Part shown: piece by piece, positions 44,729-52,618 of the stretch
Layout of the letters: each line of letters opens with the position of its first letter
How positions within the stretch are numbered: position 1 is the stretch's first letter
Assembly (NCBI GenBank): GCA_964612995.1
Contig: CAZTGE010000005.1
Coordinates: forward strand, 1 to 60,285
DNA length: 60,285 nt
DNA from: SLQH01 sp964612995
GTDB lineage: Bacteria; Planctomycetota; UBA11346
Direction of reading: 5' to 3'
Notes under the pieces: generated by a model
Seen by the model: only the letters and a program-made list of their open reading frames with translations
What the model was told of the DNA's origin: nothing
Databases searched by the model: none
Program-made: the position numbers and the translations under genes

Positions 44729-46348
44729 ATGCCCTTCCATCCTGCACGATCCGTCCTGCGCAGCACCCTGGTCGCCCTGATCGGCGCCGCCTGCCTGCTC
44801 CCCGCCGCGGTGCCCGACTATCCCTGCTGGCAGGGGGCGGACGGCAGCGCCGCGGCTCCGGCCGGGGTCTCCCTGGTGGAGGATCCGGCACGAGCCAGGC
44901 TCGCTTGGGTCTGTAAGGAGCAGATTCCGATCAGTTACGAATCGGGTTGGTCGAACGCTGGCTGGCTGCGCGGCGGCTACTCCTCGCCAGTGGTCGCCGA
45001 CGGCCGGGTCTACCTCTATTATTTCACCCCCACCGGGGACAAGCACGGCGAGGGCGGTCGCTGGAAGGGCGAGTACGGCGGCAATACCGACATCACCCTG
45101 ATCGACGCCGACGACGTCGCCCTGTGCGTCGACGCCGCCACCGGCGAGGTGCTGTGGAAGCGGGTGATGGCCGGCAAGGCCACCAACTGGAGCGTCAACG
45201 CCGCCGGCGCGCCGCACCTCACCCCCTGCGTCGCCGACGGCCGGGTCTACGTCGTCGGCAACATGGGTCGGATCTACTGCCTCGACGCCGAGAGCGGCGA
45301 CACGCTGTGGGAGAACGACCTGGGCGAGTGGACCGCGAAATGGCAGGTCTATGAGGATTACTGCCTGCGCACCGGCGTCGGCATGATCCATAAACAGAGC
45401 ATCGACCAGAGCCTGAAGCAGCTCGAGAAGGTGAACGCCCCCGAGCTCAAGGCGCTGCCGGACCCCGGCCCCTACCGCGGCTCGCCCGGGGCGGGGTTGA
45501 ATTTCTGTCCCACCGTCGCCGATGGCGTGCTGGTGGTCGCCAGCAATGGCGGCTCCAGCGCCCTGATCGGATACGATGCGCGCACCGGCAAACGCTTGTG
45601 GACGGCCGGCCGTCGGGGGAGAGCCATCTCGCCCATCCCCTGGCGCCACGGCGAGCGCACCTACATCCTCAGCCAGTCCACGAAGCTCACCGCCCACGAC
45701 CCGCGCACCGGCGAGGAATTGTGGACGGCCGCGACCGGCAGCGGCAGCGGCGGCTCGCCGGTGGTCGGCGAAGGCCACGCGGTCACCCGCCGGGGAGACA
45801 CCCTGACCTGCTATCGCATCCATCCCAAGGGGGCACAGCAGGTCTGGCAGCATGAGAACAAAACGCTCAAGACGTCGTGGACCTCCATGTCCATCGCCGA
45901 CGGCTATCTCCACTACGTCGTGCAGTCGCGCCACGTGCAGCGCTTCCCCGAAGCCGACGTCACCGATGCGATGCGCGACGAGATGAAACGCAGTGGCGGC
46001 GGACTGAAGTGGTCCGGCCTGGTCTCGGTGGAACTGGCGACCGGCGAGATCCATCGCGTCTACAGTGGCCAGGATCGCAACGTCAACACCGTCATCGGCG
46101 ACGGGTTGTGCTTCACCGACCTCGGCATCTACGACATCCGCGACCCGACCGCGGCACGCTACCTCGGCGACTTCACCATCCAGGATGGCGAGGTGCAGCT
46201 GGACCAGGTCGGCCAGGGCCGGGGCGACCACCAACTGCGCGGCGGCGGCTGGGTCACCCCGGCCTATGTCGGCGGCCGGCTCTACGTGCGCGGCTTCAGC
46301 CCGAAGGAAGGGTGCCACCGCCTCTTCTGTCTCGACTTCCGTCGCTGA
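44729..46348 (+). CDS. Exported PQQ-type beta-propeller protein, copy 2
   Basis: 539 residues, same length as copy 1 at 41727. The signal peptide differs (RSTLVALIGAACLLPAA), but from AVPDYPCWQGADG on, the proteins are almost the same. Substitutions gather in one segment around LKQLEKVNAPELKALPDPGP (copy 1 has LKQLEKENAPELKALPNPGP). The gene is convergent with the intact AraC-like regulator at 46389. Function is presumably the same as copy 1, that is an exported propeller of unknown ligand. Confidence 0.85.
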   Translation: MPFHPARSVLRSTLVALIGAACLLPAAVPDYPCWQGADGSAAAPAGVSLVEDPARARLAWVCKEQIPISYESGWSNAGWLRGGYSSPVVADGRVYLYYFTPTGDKHGEGGRWKGEYGGNTDITLIDADDVALCVDAATGEVLWKRVMAGKATNWSVNAAGAPHLTPCVADGRVYVVGNMGRIYCLDAESGDTLWENDLGEWTAKWQVYEDYCLRTGVGMIHKQSIDQSLKQLEKVNAPELKALPDPGPYRGSPGAGLNFCPTVADGVLVVASNGGSSALIGYDARTGKRLWTAGRRGRAISPIPWRHGERTYILSQSTKLTAHDPRTGEELWTAATGSGSGGSPVVGEGHAVTRRGDTLTCYRIHPKGAQQVWQHENKTLKTSWTSMSIADGYLHYVVQSRHVQRFPEADVTDAMRDEMKRSGGGLKWSGLVSVELATGEIHRVYSGQDRNVNTVIGDGLCFTDLGIYDIRDPTAARYLGDFTIQDGEVQLDQVGQGRGDHQLRGGGWVTPAYVGGRLYVRGFSPKEGCHRLFCLDFRR

Positions 46349-46388
46349 AGCGTCATCGCCACTCCCGGCACAGGTGGTCGCCGCGCGC

Positions 46389-47276
46389 TCACTGCCCCTC
46401 ACCGTCCCGATCGGTGGCGGTGACGCCTTGGGCGCGGCGATGCCAGCGTGTCGGTGAGAGGCCAAGCTCGCGGGCGAATACGCGCCGCAGGACGCTTCCC
46501 GCGCTGATGCCGCTCTCGCGTGCGATCTCCTCGATGCTCCGCTCGACGGCGTTCTCGAGCAGATAGCAGGCAAGCTCGATACGACGCCGGACGATCGCCT
46601 TGCCGGGCCCGTAGCCCCGCAGCTCGATGAGGCGCTGGGTCAGGGTCGAACGTGAGACCCCGAGCATCGCCGCGACCTCGGCCACCGTGATCCCCTCGCA
46701 GGCACGCTGGTGGATGAGCGTCTCGGCGGCGCTGACCAGGCCGTAGGATCCGGTCTCATCCCCCGGTTTCTCCTGCAACTGCCACGCCAGCAAGCGCGCC
46801 AACAGCAGGAACAGCTGGGCGTTGACTTTCAGATGGGCGATGGCGTCGATCCAGTAGGTCGCCTGCGCCTCATCGATGAAGCGGATGGCGGCTTGCGACC
46901 ACCCCGATGGCAAGACCACGGGCAGGGGACGGTCGAACAGCTCCTGCCAGCCCGGTTGCGGGGGCATACGCACATCGATCACGCAGCCGTGGCGCTTGCT
47001 GTAGCGGGGGCGGTACACCACATCGAAGGCGAGATGGTGCGCCGTGGTGCCGGCTGCCAGCTCGACGGCGGTGCCGGGCCCACTGATCGCCACCTGTCCC
47101 GGACGCAGCGCCTGCTCGGCGGATTCCCGGTGCAGGAGGAGGGTGCCGTCGAAAGGGCGCCACAGATTGTAGGCGGTGCGCTGAGCGGGCCCATCGAGGC
47201 GCAGGTGGTCGCTTACCTGCCAGTAACGCCGGCCGAAGTAGACGAAAGGCGCGAGCGGCAACAGACGCGGATCCAT
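46389..47276 (-). CDS. AraC-family transcriptional regulator (intact copy)
   Basis: 295 residues. The N-terminal about 110 residues (PLAPFVYFGRRYWQVSDHL, LLLHRESAEQALRPGQVAIS, HHLAFDVVYRPRY) look like a cupin-like sensor. A central helical part follows, then the DNA-binding domain with two helix-turn-helix units (AEVAAMLGVSRSTLTQRLIE and EIARESGISAGSVLRRVFAR). It is convergent with propeller copy 2. The target is unknown; a sugar- or substrate-responsive control of the neighbouring genes is plausible. Only its C-terminal two thirds are duplicated at 43387. Confidence 0.88.
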   Translation of the reverse strand: MDPRLLPLAPFVYFGRRYWQVSDHLRLDGPAQRTAYNLWRPFDGTLLLHRESAEQALRPGQVAISGPGTAVELAAGTTAHHLAFDVVYRPRYSKRHGCVIDVRMPPQPGWQELFDRPLPVVLPSGWSQAAIRFIDEAQATYWIDAIAHLKVNAQLFLLLARLLAWQLQEKPGDETGSYGLVSAAETLIHQRACEGITVAEVAAMLGVSRSTLTQRLIELRGYGPGKAIVRRRIELACYLLENAVERSIEEIARESGISAGSVLRRVFARELGLSPTRWHRRAQGVTATDRDGEGQ

Positions 47277-47533
47277 CGTGGCAAGCCTACGACATCCGGC
47301 TCGCTCGGCAACGTCATGCCTTCTTCAGCGGAACGCGAATGGCAGGCGCCGGGCAGCGTTCCTGGCAGAAGGGCGTCACCGATACTCGCGGGGTCGGCTC
47401 CTTCAGGGGATGGAGCACGGTCCTCGGCCGGTCTTCCGGCTCGAGCCCGAGCCTTCTTCAAAGGGGGCGCTGCCGCTGCCCTCGGCTTCTGCAATCTCGG
47501 TCGCTGGACCCTGCGCAAAACGCGCAGGCTGGT
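47277..47533. other. Gene-free stretch upstream of the AraC gene
   Basis: Nothing that looks coding. A short GGGGGCGCTGCCGCTGCCC stretch at about 47463 resembles the repeat at 32543. The AraC-like gene start at 47276 has no clear promoter. Confidence 0.4.
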
Positions 47534-47611
47534 TACTACCACCTGGCGTGCTTCACCATCGACGTGCCGCCGCTGCGCGAGCGCCGCCAGGATATCCCGC
47601 GGTTGTGGTTC
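47534..47611 (+). pseudogene. Remnant of a sigma-54-dependent (NtrC-type) regulator
   Basis: One frame reads YYHLACFTIDVPPLRERRQD followed by IPRL, which is the highly conserved segment of the AAA+ domain of sigma-54 activators (usual form: YYRLNVFxIxxPPLRERxxDIPxL). Nothing of the family is visible before or after it, so this is a short relic about 26 codons long. Confidence 0.6.
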
Positions 47612-47644
47612 AATTCCGTCGCCCCCCAGCAGGAGCGCTGGCTG

Positions 47645-47804
47645 CCATAGCACGGGCGCCGCCCGCTACAATGCCCCTTGGGGTGCGGGCGGCGCCCGCG
47701 CTATGGGAACCCGAAAAAGGGCCCGGTAACCACTCATGCCCGATGGGCCTGAGTGGTTACCGCGATGCATGGTGCCGTTGTCGTAGATCCCGAACGCGGA
47801 GCGT
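47645..47804. repeat. Hairpin repeats, copy D of the composite element
   Basis: A 13-bp-arm hairpin GGGCGCCGCCCGC/GCGGGCGGCGCCC surrounds CCCCTTGGGG (about 47649-47692); its left arm plus TACAATG matches 35037-35057. At 47724-47762 lies the first stem of the composite repeat (CGGTAACCACTCATGCCC/GGGCCTGAGTGGTTACCG). The other stems are absent. Confidence 0.65.
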
Positions 47805-48041
47805 CTACGACGCCGACAGGATCTTCTTGATATCACCTGCGGAGGGCACCTTGCCGGAGACCTTGACCTCGCCATCGACGGCCAGAGCCGGGGTCATCAT
47901 CACGCCCATCGCCATGATGTCGTTGATGTCCTCGACCTTCTCGATGGTGTAGTCGACGCCGCACTCCGTGGCCACGGAATCGGCCAGTTCGTAGAGCTTC
48001 TTGCACTTGGGGCAGCCAGTGCCGAGTACCTGGATCTTCAT
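47805..48041 (-). CDS. Small redox-active disulfide (thioredoxin/glutaredoxin-fold) protein
   Basis: 78 residues, MKIQVLGTGCPKCKKLYEL: the CPKC pair at positions 10-13 is the redox site of the TM0996/MTH895-type family. VMMTPALAVDGEVKVSGKVP contains the cis-Pro loop. An AAGGA 8-9 bp before the ATG at 48041 decides the start over an upstream GTG. It is the last gene of an operon with the AhpD-like and ArsG/ArsF-like genes, so it may supply electrons for organoarsenical or arsenate reduction (inference). Confidence 0.85.
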   Translation of the reverse strand: MKIQVLGTGCPKCKKLYELADSVATECGVDYTIEKVEDINDIMAMGVMMTPALAVDGEVKVSGKVPSAGDIKKILSAS

Positions 48042-48061
48042 GGTTTCATCCTTCACGGGGG

Positions 48062-48352
48062 TCAGCTGCAGCAGGATTTCCCGCCGCCGGTTTCGTTCTG
48101 GTAGGTGTCGAATTGGATGTTCTTCTGGCCGGCCGCAACGGCCATGACCTTGGCGAGGACGTCCTGGATCGCGACCTCGTCGAGGTCGTGGGCGGCGCAG
48201 GCCTTGAGGTAGTGCTTGGTGCAGGGATGGCAGTTGAGCGCCATGGATGCCGCCAGACCGGCGATGGCCATCTCCCGTTCATCGAGTTTCTGCCCGCGGA
48301 CCGTGTTCTGGTAGAACGCGGACCACGGCTGTTTGTGTTGATCGTTGAGCAT
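48062..48352 (-). CDS. AhpD/carboxymuconolactone-decarboxylase-like protein
   Basis: 96 residues, all helical. The catalytic CHPCTKHY motif (Cys41, Cys44, His47) is the AhpD-type peroxidase/disulfide-reductase site. Helices LDEREMAIAGLAASMALN and LDEVAIQDVLAKVMAVAAGQ match the family. A Cys-Cys pair ends the protein (GGGKSCCS), which could bind a thiophilic metal. It lies 10 bp from the permease gene upstream and 20 bp from the disulfide protein downstream, within the arsenic island. Confidence 0.82.
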   Translation of the reverse strand: MLNDQHKQPWSAFYQNTVRGQKLDEREMAIAGLAASMALNCHPCTKHYLKACAAHDLDEVAIQDVLAKVMAVAAGQKNIQFDTYQNETGGGKSCCS

Positions 48353-48362
48353 GGGGTCCCTT

Positions 48363-49046
48363 TCAGAAGAGTTGGTAGGTGTACTTGAGGGCGTAGAAAA
48401 TGCCGGCCAGGATGAGCGCGACCCCGAAAACCACCTGGATCACGCGTTCCACCCGACGCAGGTTGTTGAAGACGGTGCCGACGCGGTTGGCGGCGAAGGC
48501 GATCACCAGGGCGAAGAACACCACCGGCAGGGCCGTGCTCAGGCCGAAGATCGTCGGCAGAAAAATGGGGGATTCCCCGGCGATGGCCGCCGGGATGAGG
48601 ACGCCGAAGTACCATCCGGCCGACACCGGACAGAAGGAGAGGGCGAAGAGCACGCCGAGGATCAGCGGACCGAGGAAGCCGGCCTTGGCCAGCCGCAATC
48701 GCAAAGACTGCGAGCCGGCCTGGAGGTTGAAGCTGCCTCCCACCCATCCCAGGAGCACCATGCCGACCAGGATCAGAATGGGGCCGAGGAAGGCGGCGCC
48801 GTAGCGCTGCAGGAAACGCCCCATGTCGCCAGCGGCCACCAGGCCCCAGACCAGAACGGCCGCCAACGCGACGTAGGTTATGCTGCGACCGATGGTGTAG
48901 AGCAGGCCAGCGACGAGGATCCGCCGCCGGTCCTCGACGTCCTTGCCGATGAAGGAGATGGCGGCGATATTCGCCGCCAACGGACAGGGGCTGATCGAGG
49001 TCATGATCCCCGCAGAGAGCGCGATCCAGATCCCTTCCCACATCAT
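48363..49046 (-). CDS. ArsG-like / CcdA-family membrane transporter
   Basis: 227 residues with six predicted membrane helices. ISPCPLAANIAAISFIG and LSFCPVSAGWYFGVL carry the two PC/CP motifs characteristic of the CcdA-type fold; FGLSTALPVVFFALVIAF is also typical. The next gene upstream encodes an ArsF-like protein, and this pairing is that of the aromatic-arsenical (nitro-/amino-phenylarsenical) resistance genes arsEFG, where ArsG is the efflux permease. The start ATG at 49046 overlaps the arsF-like stop (ATGA). A disulfide-shuttling role like CcdA is the alternative. Confidence 0.75.
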   Translation of the reverse strand: MMWEGIWIALSAGIMTSISPCPLAANIAAISFIGKDVEDRRRILVAGLLYTIGRSITYVALAAVLVWGLVAAGDMGRFLQRYGAAFLGPILILVGMVLLGWVGGSFNLQAGSQSLRLRLAKAGFLGPLILGVLFALSFCPVSAGWYFGVLIPAAIAGESPIFLPTIFGLSTALPVVFFALVIAFAANRVGTVFNNLRRVERVIQVVFGVALILAGIFYALKYTYQLF

Positions 49047-49600
49047 GCACCGCCCTGGGCAGCTGCGTCGGCATCCGTTGACGGCAGCCGTTCGAGTGCG
49101 GTGTCGATACTGTCGACGATGGCATCCTCGAAGGCGACCGGGTCGCGCATCAGGCTCCACACCTCATCGATCTTGTCGAAACCGGCTTCGCGGCCGTCGA
49201 CCTCCCAGCTGATCACCGGCATGCTGGTGGCGGCATCGTAGCGTTTGGCCAGGGCCGGGTCTTCATCGTAGTTGACCTCGCGCCAGACGACCCGGCCATC
49301 GGCCAGGGCTTCGGCGAAACGCTTGTGCACCGTATCGCGCAGAAGTCGCTCGATGGTGTTACAGGTGACGCACCGCATGTTGCCGTGGAGGTAGGTGACG
49401 TAAACCCGCGACGGCCCCGTCGGGGTCTTCGCGCCGGCGGTCTCGACCTGGCTCGCATCGTCGGTGGTGGCATCCGCCACATCCGTGGTCGATGCGGGGG
49501 CGGTCATACGCCCCAGGGCGAAGCCGATGCTGATGACCACGAAGAGCATCAACGGGGTGGCCAAGATCCTCTGCAGGCGGCCGGTATCGGTGTCGCTCAT
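49043..49600 (-). CDS. ArsF-like (nitroreductase-subunit-type) membrane-anchored protein
   Basis: 185 residues. A membrane anchor (LATPLMLFVVISIGFALG) precedes an acidic linker and a thioredoxin-like domain: VYVTYLHGNMRCVTCNTIE with Cys77 and Cys80, RFAEALADGRVVWREVNYDE, and a C-terminal MPVISWEVDGREAGFDKI. This is the pattern of the ArsF family, proposed to reduce nitrophenylarsenicals together with ArsE. It is co-translated with the ArsG-like gene and lies 122 bp downstream of a DGC-type protein gene. Confidence 0.75.
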   Translation of the reverse strand: MSDTDTGRLQRILATPLMLFVVISIGFALGRMTAPASTTDVADATTDDASQVETAGAKTPTGPSRVYVTYLHGNMRCVTCNTIERLLRDTVHKRFAEALADGRVVWREVNYDEDPALAKRYDAATSMPVISWEVDGREAGFDKIDEVWSLMRDPVAFEDAIVDSIDTALERLPSTDADAAAQGGA

Positions 49601-49722
49601 GATGCTCGCTCCTTCATGGTGATTCCGGTGCAGCAGTACCGGTACTGCGGTGCATGGGATCCCCTGCGATGGTGATTGAGATGTGCGTAGATGGTGATGT
49701 CATTGGACGGAGCCGGCGCGAT

Positions 49723-50109
49723 TCAGCGGCAGCCCAGTAACTCCTTCGCCTTGGCAACGACGACATCGACGTCCGCTTGCGTCGCACGGTTGCCCTTCGG
49801 CAGCTTCGCGATCCCCAGGTCGGTGACGCGGAGGTACCGGTAACCCTCGATGCCGGCGTTGTCGAAGCACTTCTTGGCGCAGTCCATCGGGCAGCCGTCG
49901 ATGACCAGATTCACGTCGGCGTCCTTGGCGGTCTGGACCATGCCCTGGATACCGGCGCCGATGCCGGCCAGACAGAACATGCCGCCACAGCCCTCGGCGG
50001 CGAGCTGGCGCGCGGCCAGGTCGGAGGCCTCGGCGACGTTGGCGCCGCCGGAGCAGGCGTAGATGAGGACGGTCTTGCCGTCGTTGGCGGAGCAGGAGCA
50101 CTCGGTCAT
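49723..50109 (-). CDS. DGC-domain zinc-binding protein (ArsE-like)
   Basis: 128 residues. TVLIYACSGGANVAEASDLA opens the domain; LVIDGCPMDCAKKCF with Cys73, Cys77 and Cys81 is the DGC motif; further Cys are in GCGGMFCLAGIG and at the N-terminus (MTECSCS). This small Cys-rich family occurs with ArsF/ArsG in organoarsenical loci and binds metal. GGAAA-type ribosome-binding sequence precedes the ATG at 50109. An 18-base imperfect direct repeat (GGTCGGAAAGAGGAC) lies in the 105 bp before it. Confidence 0.75.
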   Translation of the reverse strand: MTECSCSANDGKTVLIYACSGGANVAEASDLAARQLAAEGCGGMFCLAGIGAGIQGMVQTAKDADVNLVIDGCPMDCAKKCFDNAGIEGYRYLRVTDLGIAKLPKGNRATQADVDVVVAKAKELLGCR

Positions 50110-50214
50110 GGGGTTTCCTTTCGTACTGTGGTGGTGGGGCCGGAAAGAGGACTGGGGTCGGAAAGAGGACGGTATGAGCTGCCGGCCTGGCGCCGGACGG
50201 CCGTTGCCTGCGAG

Positions 50215-50655
50215 TCAGCCTTCGCGCGATCGCCCCGAGTCGTCACGGGCATCGAGCTTGGCGGCGATGGCATCGAACTCCTCCTTCGTGATCTCCCCGC
50301 GGGCAAGGCGCTCCCGGAGGATCTGCATGGGGTCCGTGGTCTTTGGCGATCGGCCGCAGCACGATCCATCCCGATGGCGACGCACGACGTTGAACGCGAT
50401 CGTGGCCACGATCACGAAGACGACGAGCATCATGACCAGGCACAGCGGGAACATCCACCACGGCCACCCCGCCATCGGCCAGGGGTGGGGCCGGGCCGCG
50501 GGTGCATCGTGAGCGAATGCAGTTGTGACGCCGAGAGCCAGCAGTGCGGTCGCCCGGAGAGGCCTGGCCGAGAGCATTGCCGTCGATCGGGACGATCGCG
50601 GTGCCATCCCGGACCCGGATTCGCGGACATGAAGGAGGGTAGGCGCGTAATTCAT
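50215..50655 (-). CDS. SHOCT-domain membrane protein
   Basis: 146 residues. After a possible signal (ATALLALGVTTAFAHDA) comes a Trp/Pro-rich stretch (HPWPMAGWPWW), one membrane helix (MFPLCLVMMLVVFVIVATIA), a basic Cys-Cys patch and a C-terminal SHOCT motif (MQILRERLARGEITKEEFDA), which is typically oligomerising. The ATG at 50655 overlaps the permease stop (ATGA), which fixes the coupling, although an internal ATG (MLSARPLRA) would give a cleaner signal peptide. Often found with heavy-metal genes; exact role unknown. Confidence 0.7.
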   Translation of the reverse strand: MNYAPTLLHVRESGSGMAPRSSRSTAMLSARPLRATALLALGVTTAFAHDAPAARPHPWPMAGWPWWMFPLCLVMMLVVFVIVATIAFNVVRRHRDGSCCGRSPKTTDPMQILRERLARGEITKEEFDAIAAKLDARDDSGRSREG

Positions 50656-51965
50656 CCGGCGATCGCTCCGAAGATGAGCCCTGACACGGTGGCCATGACC
50701 ACGACCAGAGCGACGAAAGTGAAGGTCTTCTTCACCCCGAGAATGCTGTTGATGACCAGCATGTTCGGCAGGCTCAGGGCGGGGCCGGCCAGGAGCAGGG
50801 CCAGGGCGGGGCCCTCGTCCATGCCGGCTCCGCGTAGGCCTTGGAGAATGGGCACCTCGGTCAGGGTGGCGAAATACATGAAGGCGCCGGCGACCGATGC
50901 GAAGAGGTTGGCTCCCAGCCCGTTGCCGCCGACCATCGACGCCACCCACCCGGAGGGGATCAGCCCTTCGTGGTCAGGTCGGCCCAGGAGCAGTCCGGCG
51001 ATGAGCACGCCGCCGAAGAGCAGGGGCATGATCTGCTTGGCGAAGCCCCAGGAATAATCGAACCACGAGCGATTGTCCTCCGATCCGGTAGCGGTGATCA
51101 CCGCCAGCGCGAGCGAGGCGAACGCGAACGGCACCACGGGATGCTGTGGCAGCAGCAGCGCCAGCACGGTGGTCGGCACCAGGGCGGCGAGCGCTTTCCA
51201 CCAGCGCACCTCGAACCAGGCGACCAGCGCGCCGGTCAGAACCAGGCCGAACAGGCCGGTCAAAGGCCATTTCCAGGCGAAGATGAGCGCCCAGATGCCG
51301 GTCGCATCCGCTGGCGGCGGTCCCCAGTTGGCGAACACCAATACCCCGACCATGGCGGCGAAGAAGACGACCTCTTGCCACAGGCTGCGCTTGGGCTCCT
51401 CCTCGGGCATGGCCATGGCGGCGCCGTCCTGGCGCTCGGCTTCTTCTTTGTGGAAGATGACCGCCATCGCCAGACCGATGACGGCGGCGAACACGACCGC
51501 GCCGATGGCCCGGGCCACCCCCAGCTCCCAGCCCAGTACATTGGCAGTCAGCACGATGGCCAGCACGTTGATGGCCGGCCCCGAATACAGGAAGGCGCAG
51601 GCCGGGCCGAGACCGGCACCGCGCTTGTAGATGCCGCCGAAGAGCGGCAACACGGTGCAGGAGCACACCGCCAGAATGGTGCCGGCTGCCGAGGCCACGG
51701 TGTAGGCCACCACGCGATTGGCCTTGGCCCCCAGGTATTTCATCACCGCCGTCTGGCTGACGAAGACCCCGATGGCCCCCGCGATGAAGAAGGCCGGCAC
51801 CAGACACAACAGCACGTGCTCGCGGGCATACCATCTGGCCAGGGCCACCGATTCCTGCACCGCTCCCGCCACCCGCGAATGGTCGAACGGCGTGAAGTAG
51901 AACACCGCGAAGATGCCGACCATCCACGCCAGCTTCTTGCCGTCATCACGCCAGTCGAAGCTCAT
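50652..51965 (-). CDS. ArsP/DUF318-type permease
   Basis: 437 residues, with about ten membrane helices. ASAAGTILAVCSCTVLPLFG with its Cys pair and GPAINVLAIVLTANVLG in the first half, and GANLFASVAGAFMYFATLTE and GPALSLPNMLVINSILGVKK in the second, are diagnostic of the PF03773 permease family. ArsP members export trivalent organoarsenicals; others are tied to Cu/Zn. The arsenic neighbours favour the first. It begins 63 bp after the stop of the ArsR gene at 52029 on the same strand. Confidence 0.88.
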   Translation of the reverse strand: MSFDWRDDGKKLAWMVGIFAVFYFTPFDHSRVAGAVQESVALARWYAREHVLLCLVPAFFIAGAIGVFVSQTAVMKYLGAKANRVVAYTVASAAGTILAVCSCTVLPLFGGIYKRGAGLGPACAFLYSGPAINVLAIVLTANVLGWELGVARAIGAVVFAAVIGLAMAVIFHKEEAERQDGAAMAMPEEEPKRSLWQEVVFFAAMVGVLVFANWGPPPADATGIWALIFAWKWPLTGLFGLVLTGALVAWFEVRWWKALAALVPTTVLALLLPQHPVVPFAFASLALAVITATGSEDNRSWFDYSWGFAKQIMPLLFGGVLIAGLLLGRPDHEGLIPSGWVASMVGGNGLGANLFASVAGAFMYFATLTEVPILQGLRGAGMDEGPALALLLAGPALSLPNMLVINSILGVKKTFTFVALVVVMATVSGLIFGAIAG

Positions 51966-52028
51966 GGAACACTCCTTCTATGTTTGGCCAATCAGGCAAA
52001 GGCCGGGACAAAAAAAGGCGGCGCGGGA

Positions 52029-52349
52029 TCAGCGGCACGACAGCTCTCGCTGCTCGTCGTCGCCGTCGATCACGCTATCGATGCAATTCAGGAAACGTAG
52101 CACGCATGGGGCCCGCAGCCGGTAGAATATTTTGGTCCCCTCGCGCCGGTCGCTGAGCACCCCGGCGTGCTTGAGCTGGGCCAGATGGCGCGACACCGTG
52201 CTGATCTCGCTGCCCACCAGCGCAGTCAGTTCGCAGACGCACAGCGGCCCGTCGGCCAGGGCCTGGACCATCAACAGGCGGCTCGGATGGCCGAGGGCCT
52301 TGAGGATGGCGGCCTGCTGGGTGATGTGGTTCTTCTGGGCGACGTTCAT
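52029..52349 (-). CDS. arsR: ArsR-family repressor 1
   Basis: 106 residues. Winged helix-turn-helix with the metalloregulatory Cys37-Val-Cys39 in PLCVCELTALVG, the recognition helix SEISTVSRHLAQLKHAGVL, and the wing DRREGTKIFYRL. As(III) or Sb(III) binding to the Cys residues (with the later Cys in RAPCVLRFLNC) should release it from DNA. I start it at the ATG at 52349; ATGs at 52367 and 52379 also fit, but would put the putative operator inside the gene. It leads the permease-SHOCT-arsEFG-like genes. Confidence 0.88.
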   Translation of the reverse strand: MNVAQKNHITQQAAILKALGHPSRLLMVQALADGPLCVCELTALVGSEISTVSRHLAQLKHAGVLSDRREGTKIFYRLRAPCVLRFLNCIDSVIDGDDEQRELSCR

Positions 52350-52367
52350 GACAGCGAATATGTCCAT

Positions 52368-52383
52368 TTGCACAAACATGCAA
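52368..52383. promoter_or_regulatory. Inverted repeat, possible ArsR operator
   Basis: TTGCA-CAAACA-TGCAA, 5-bp arms separated by 6 bp, lies just upstream of the chosen start of arsR1 and on the AT-rich side of the promoter. Position and symmetry suit an autoregulatory site; the sequence is not a recognised consensus. The 235 bp from here to the stop of acr3 hold no gene. Confidence 0.4.
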
Positions 52384-52618
52384 GCGTTGGTCGCGCCTGG
52401 TTCGACATGGACGCCGGGCCGACGCGCAGGAGATGGTCACGGAGGTATGACGGTCGCCACGGCGCCTTCGCGCGCGGCCGGATGGGCTGCCGGCTCGCGC
52501 ACATCACCGGCGTCGTCTCAGGCGACACCATGGGCGATGGCGCAGGCGGAGCCGCAGTCGGGGTTCCACGCCGTAGCCGAGCGTGTCTTCGCGGACGAAC
52601 CGCGGAGGAGGTGATCGC

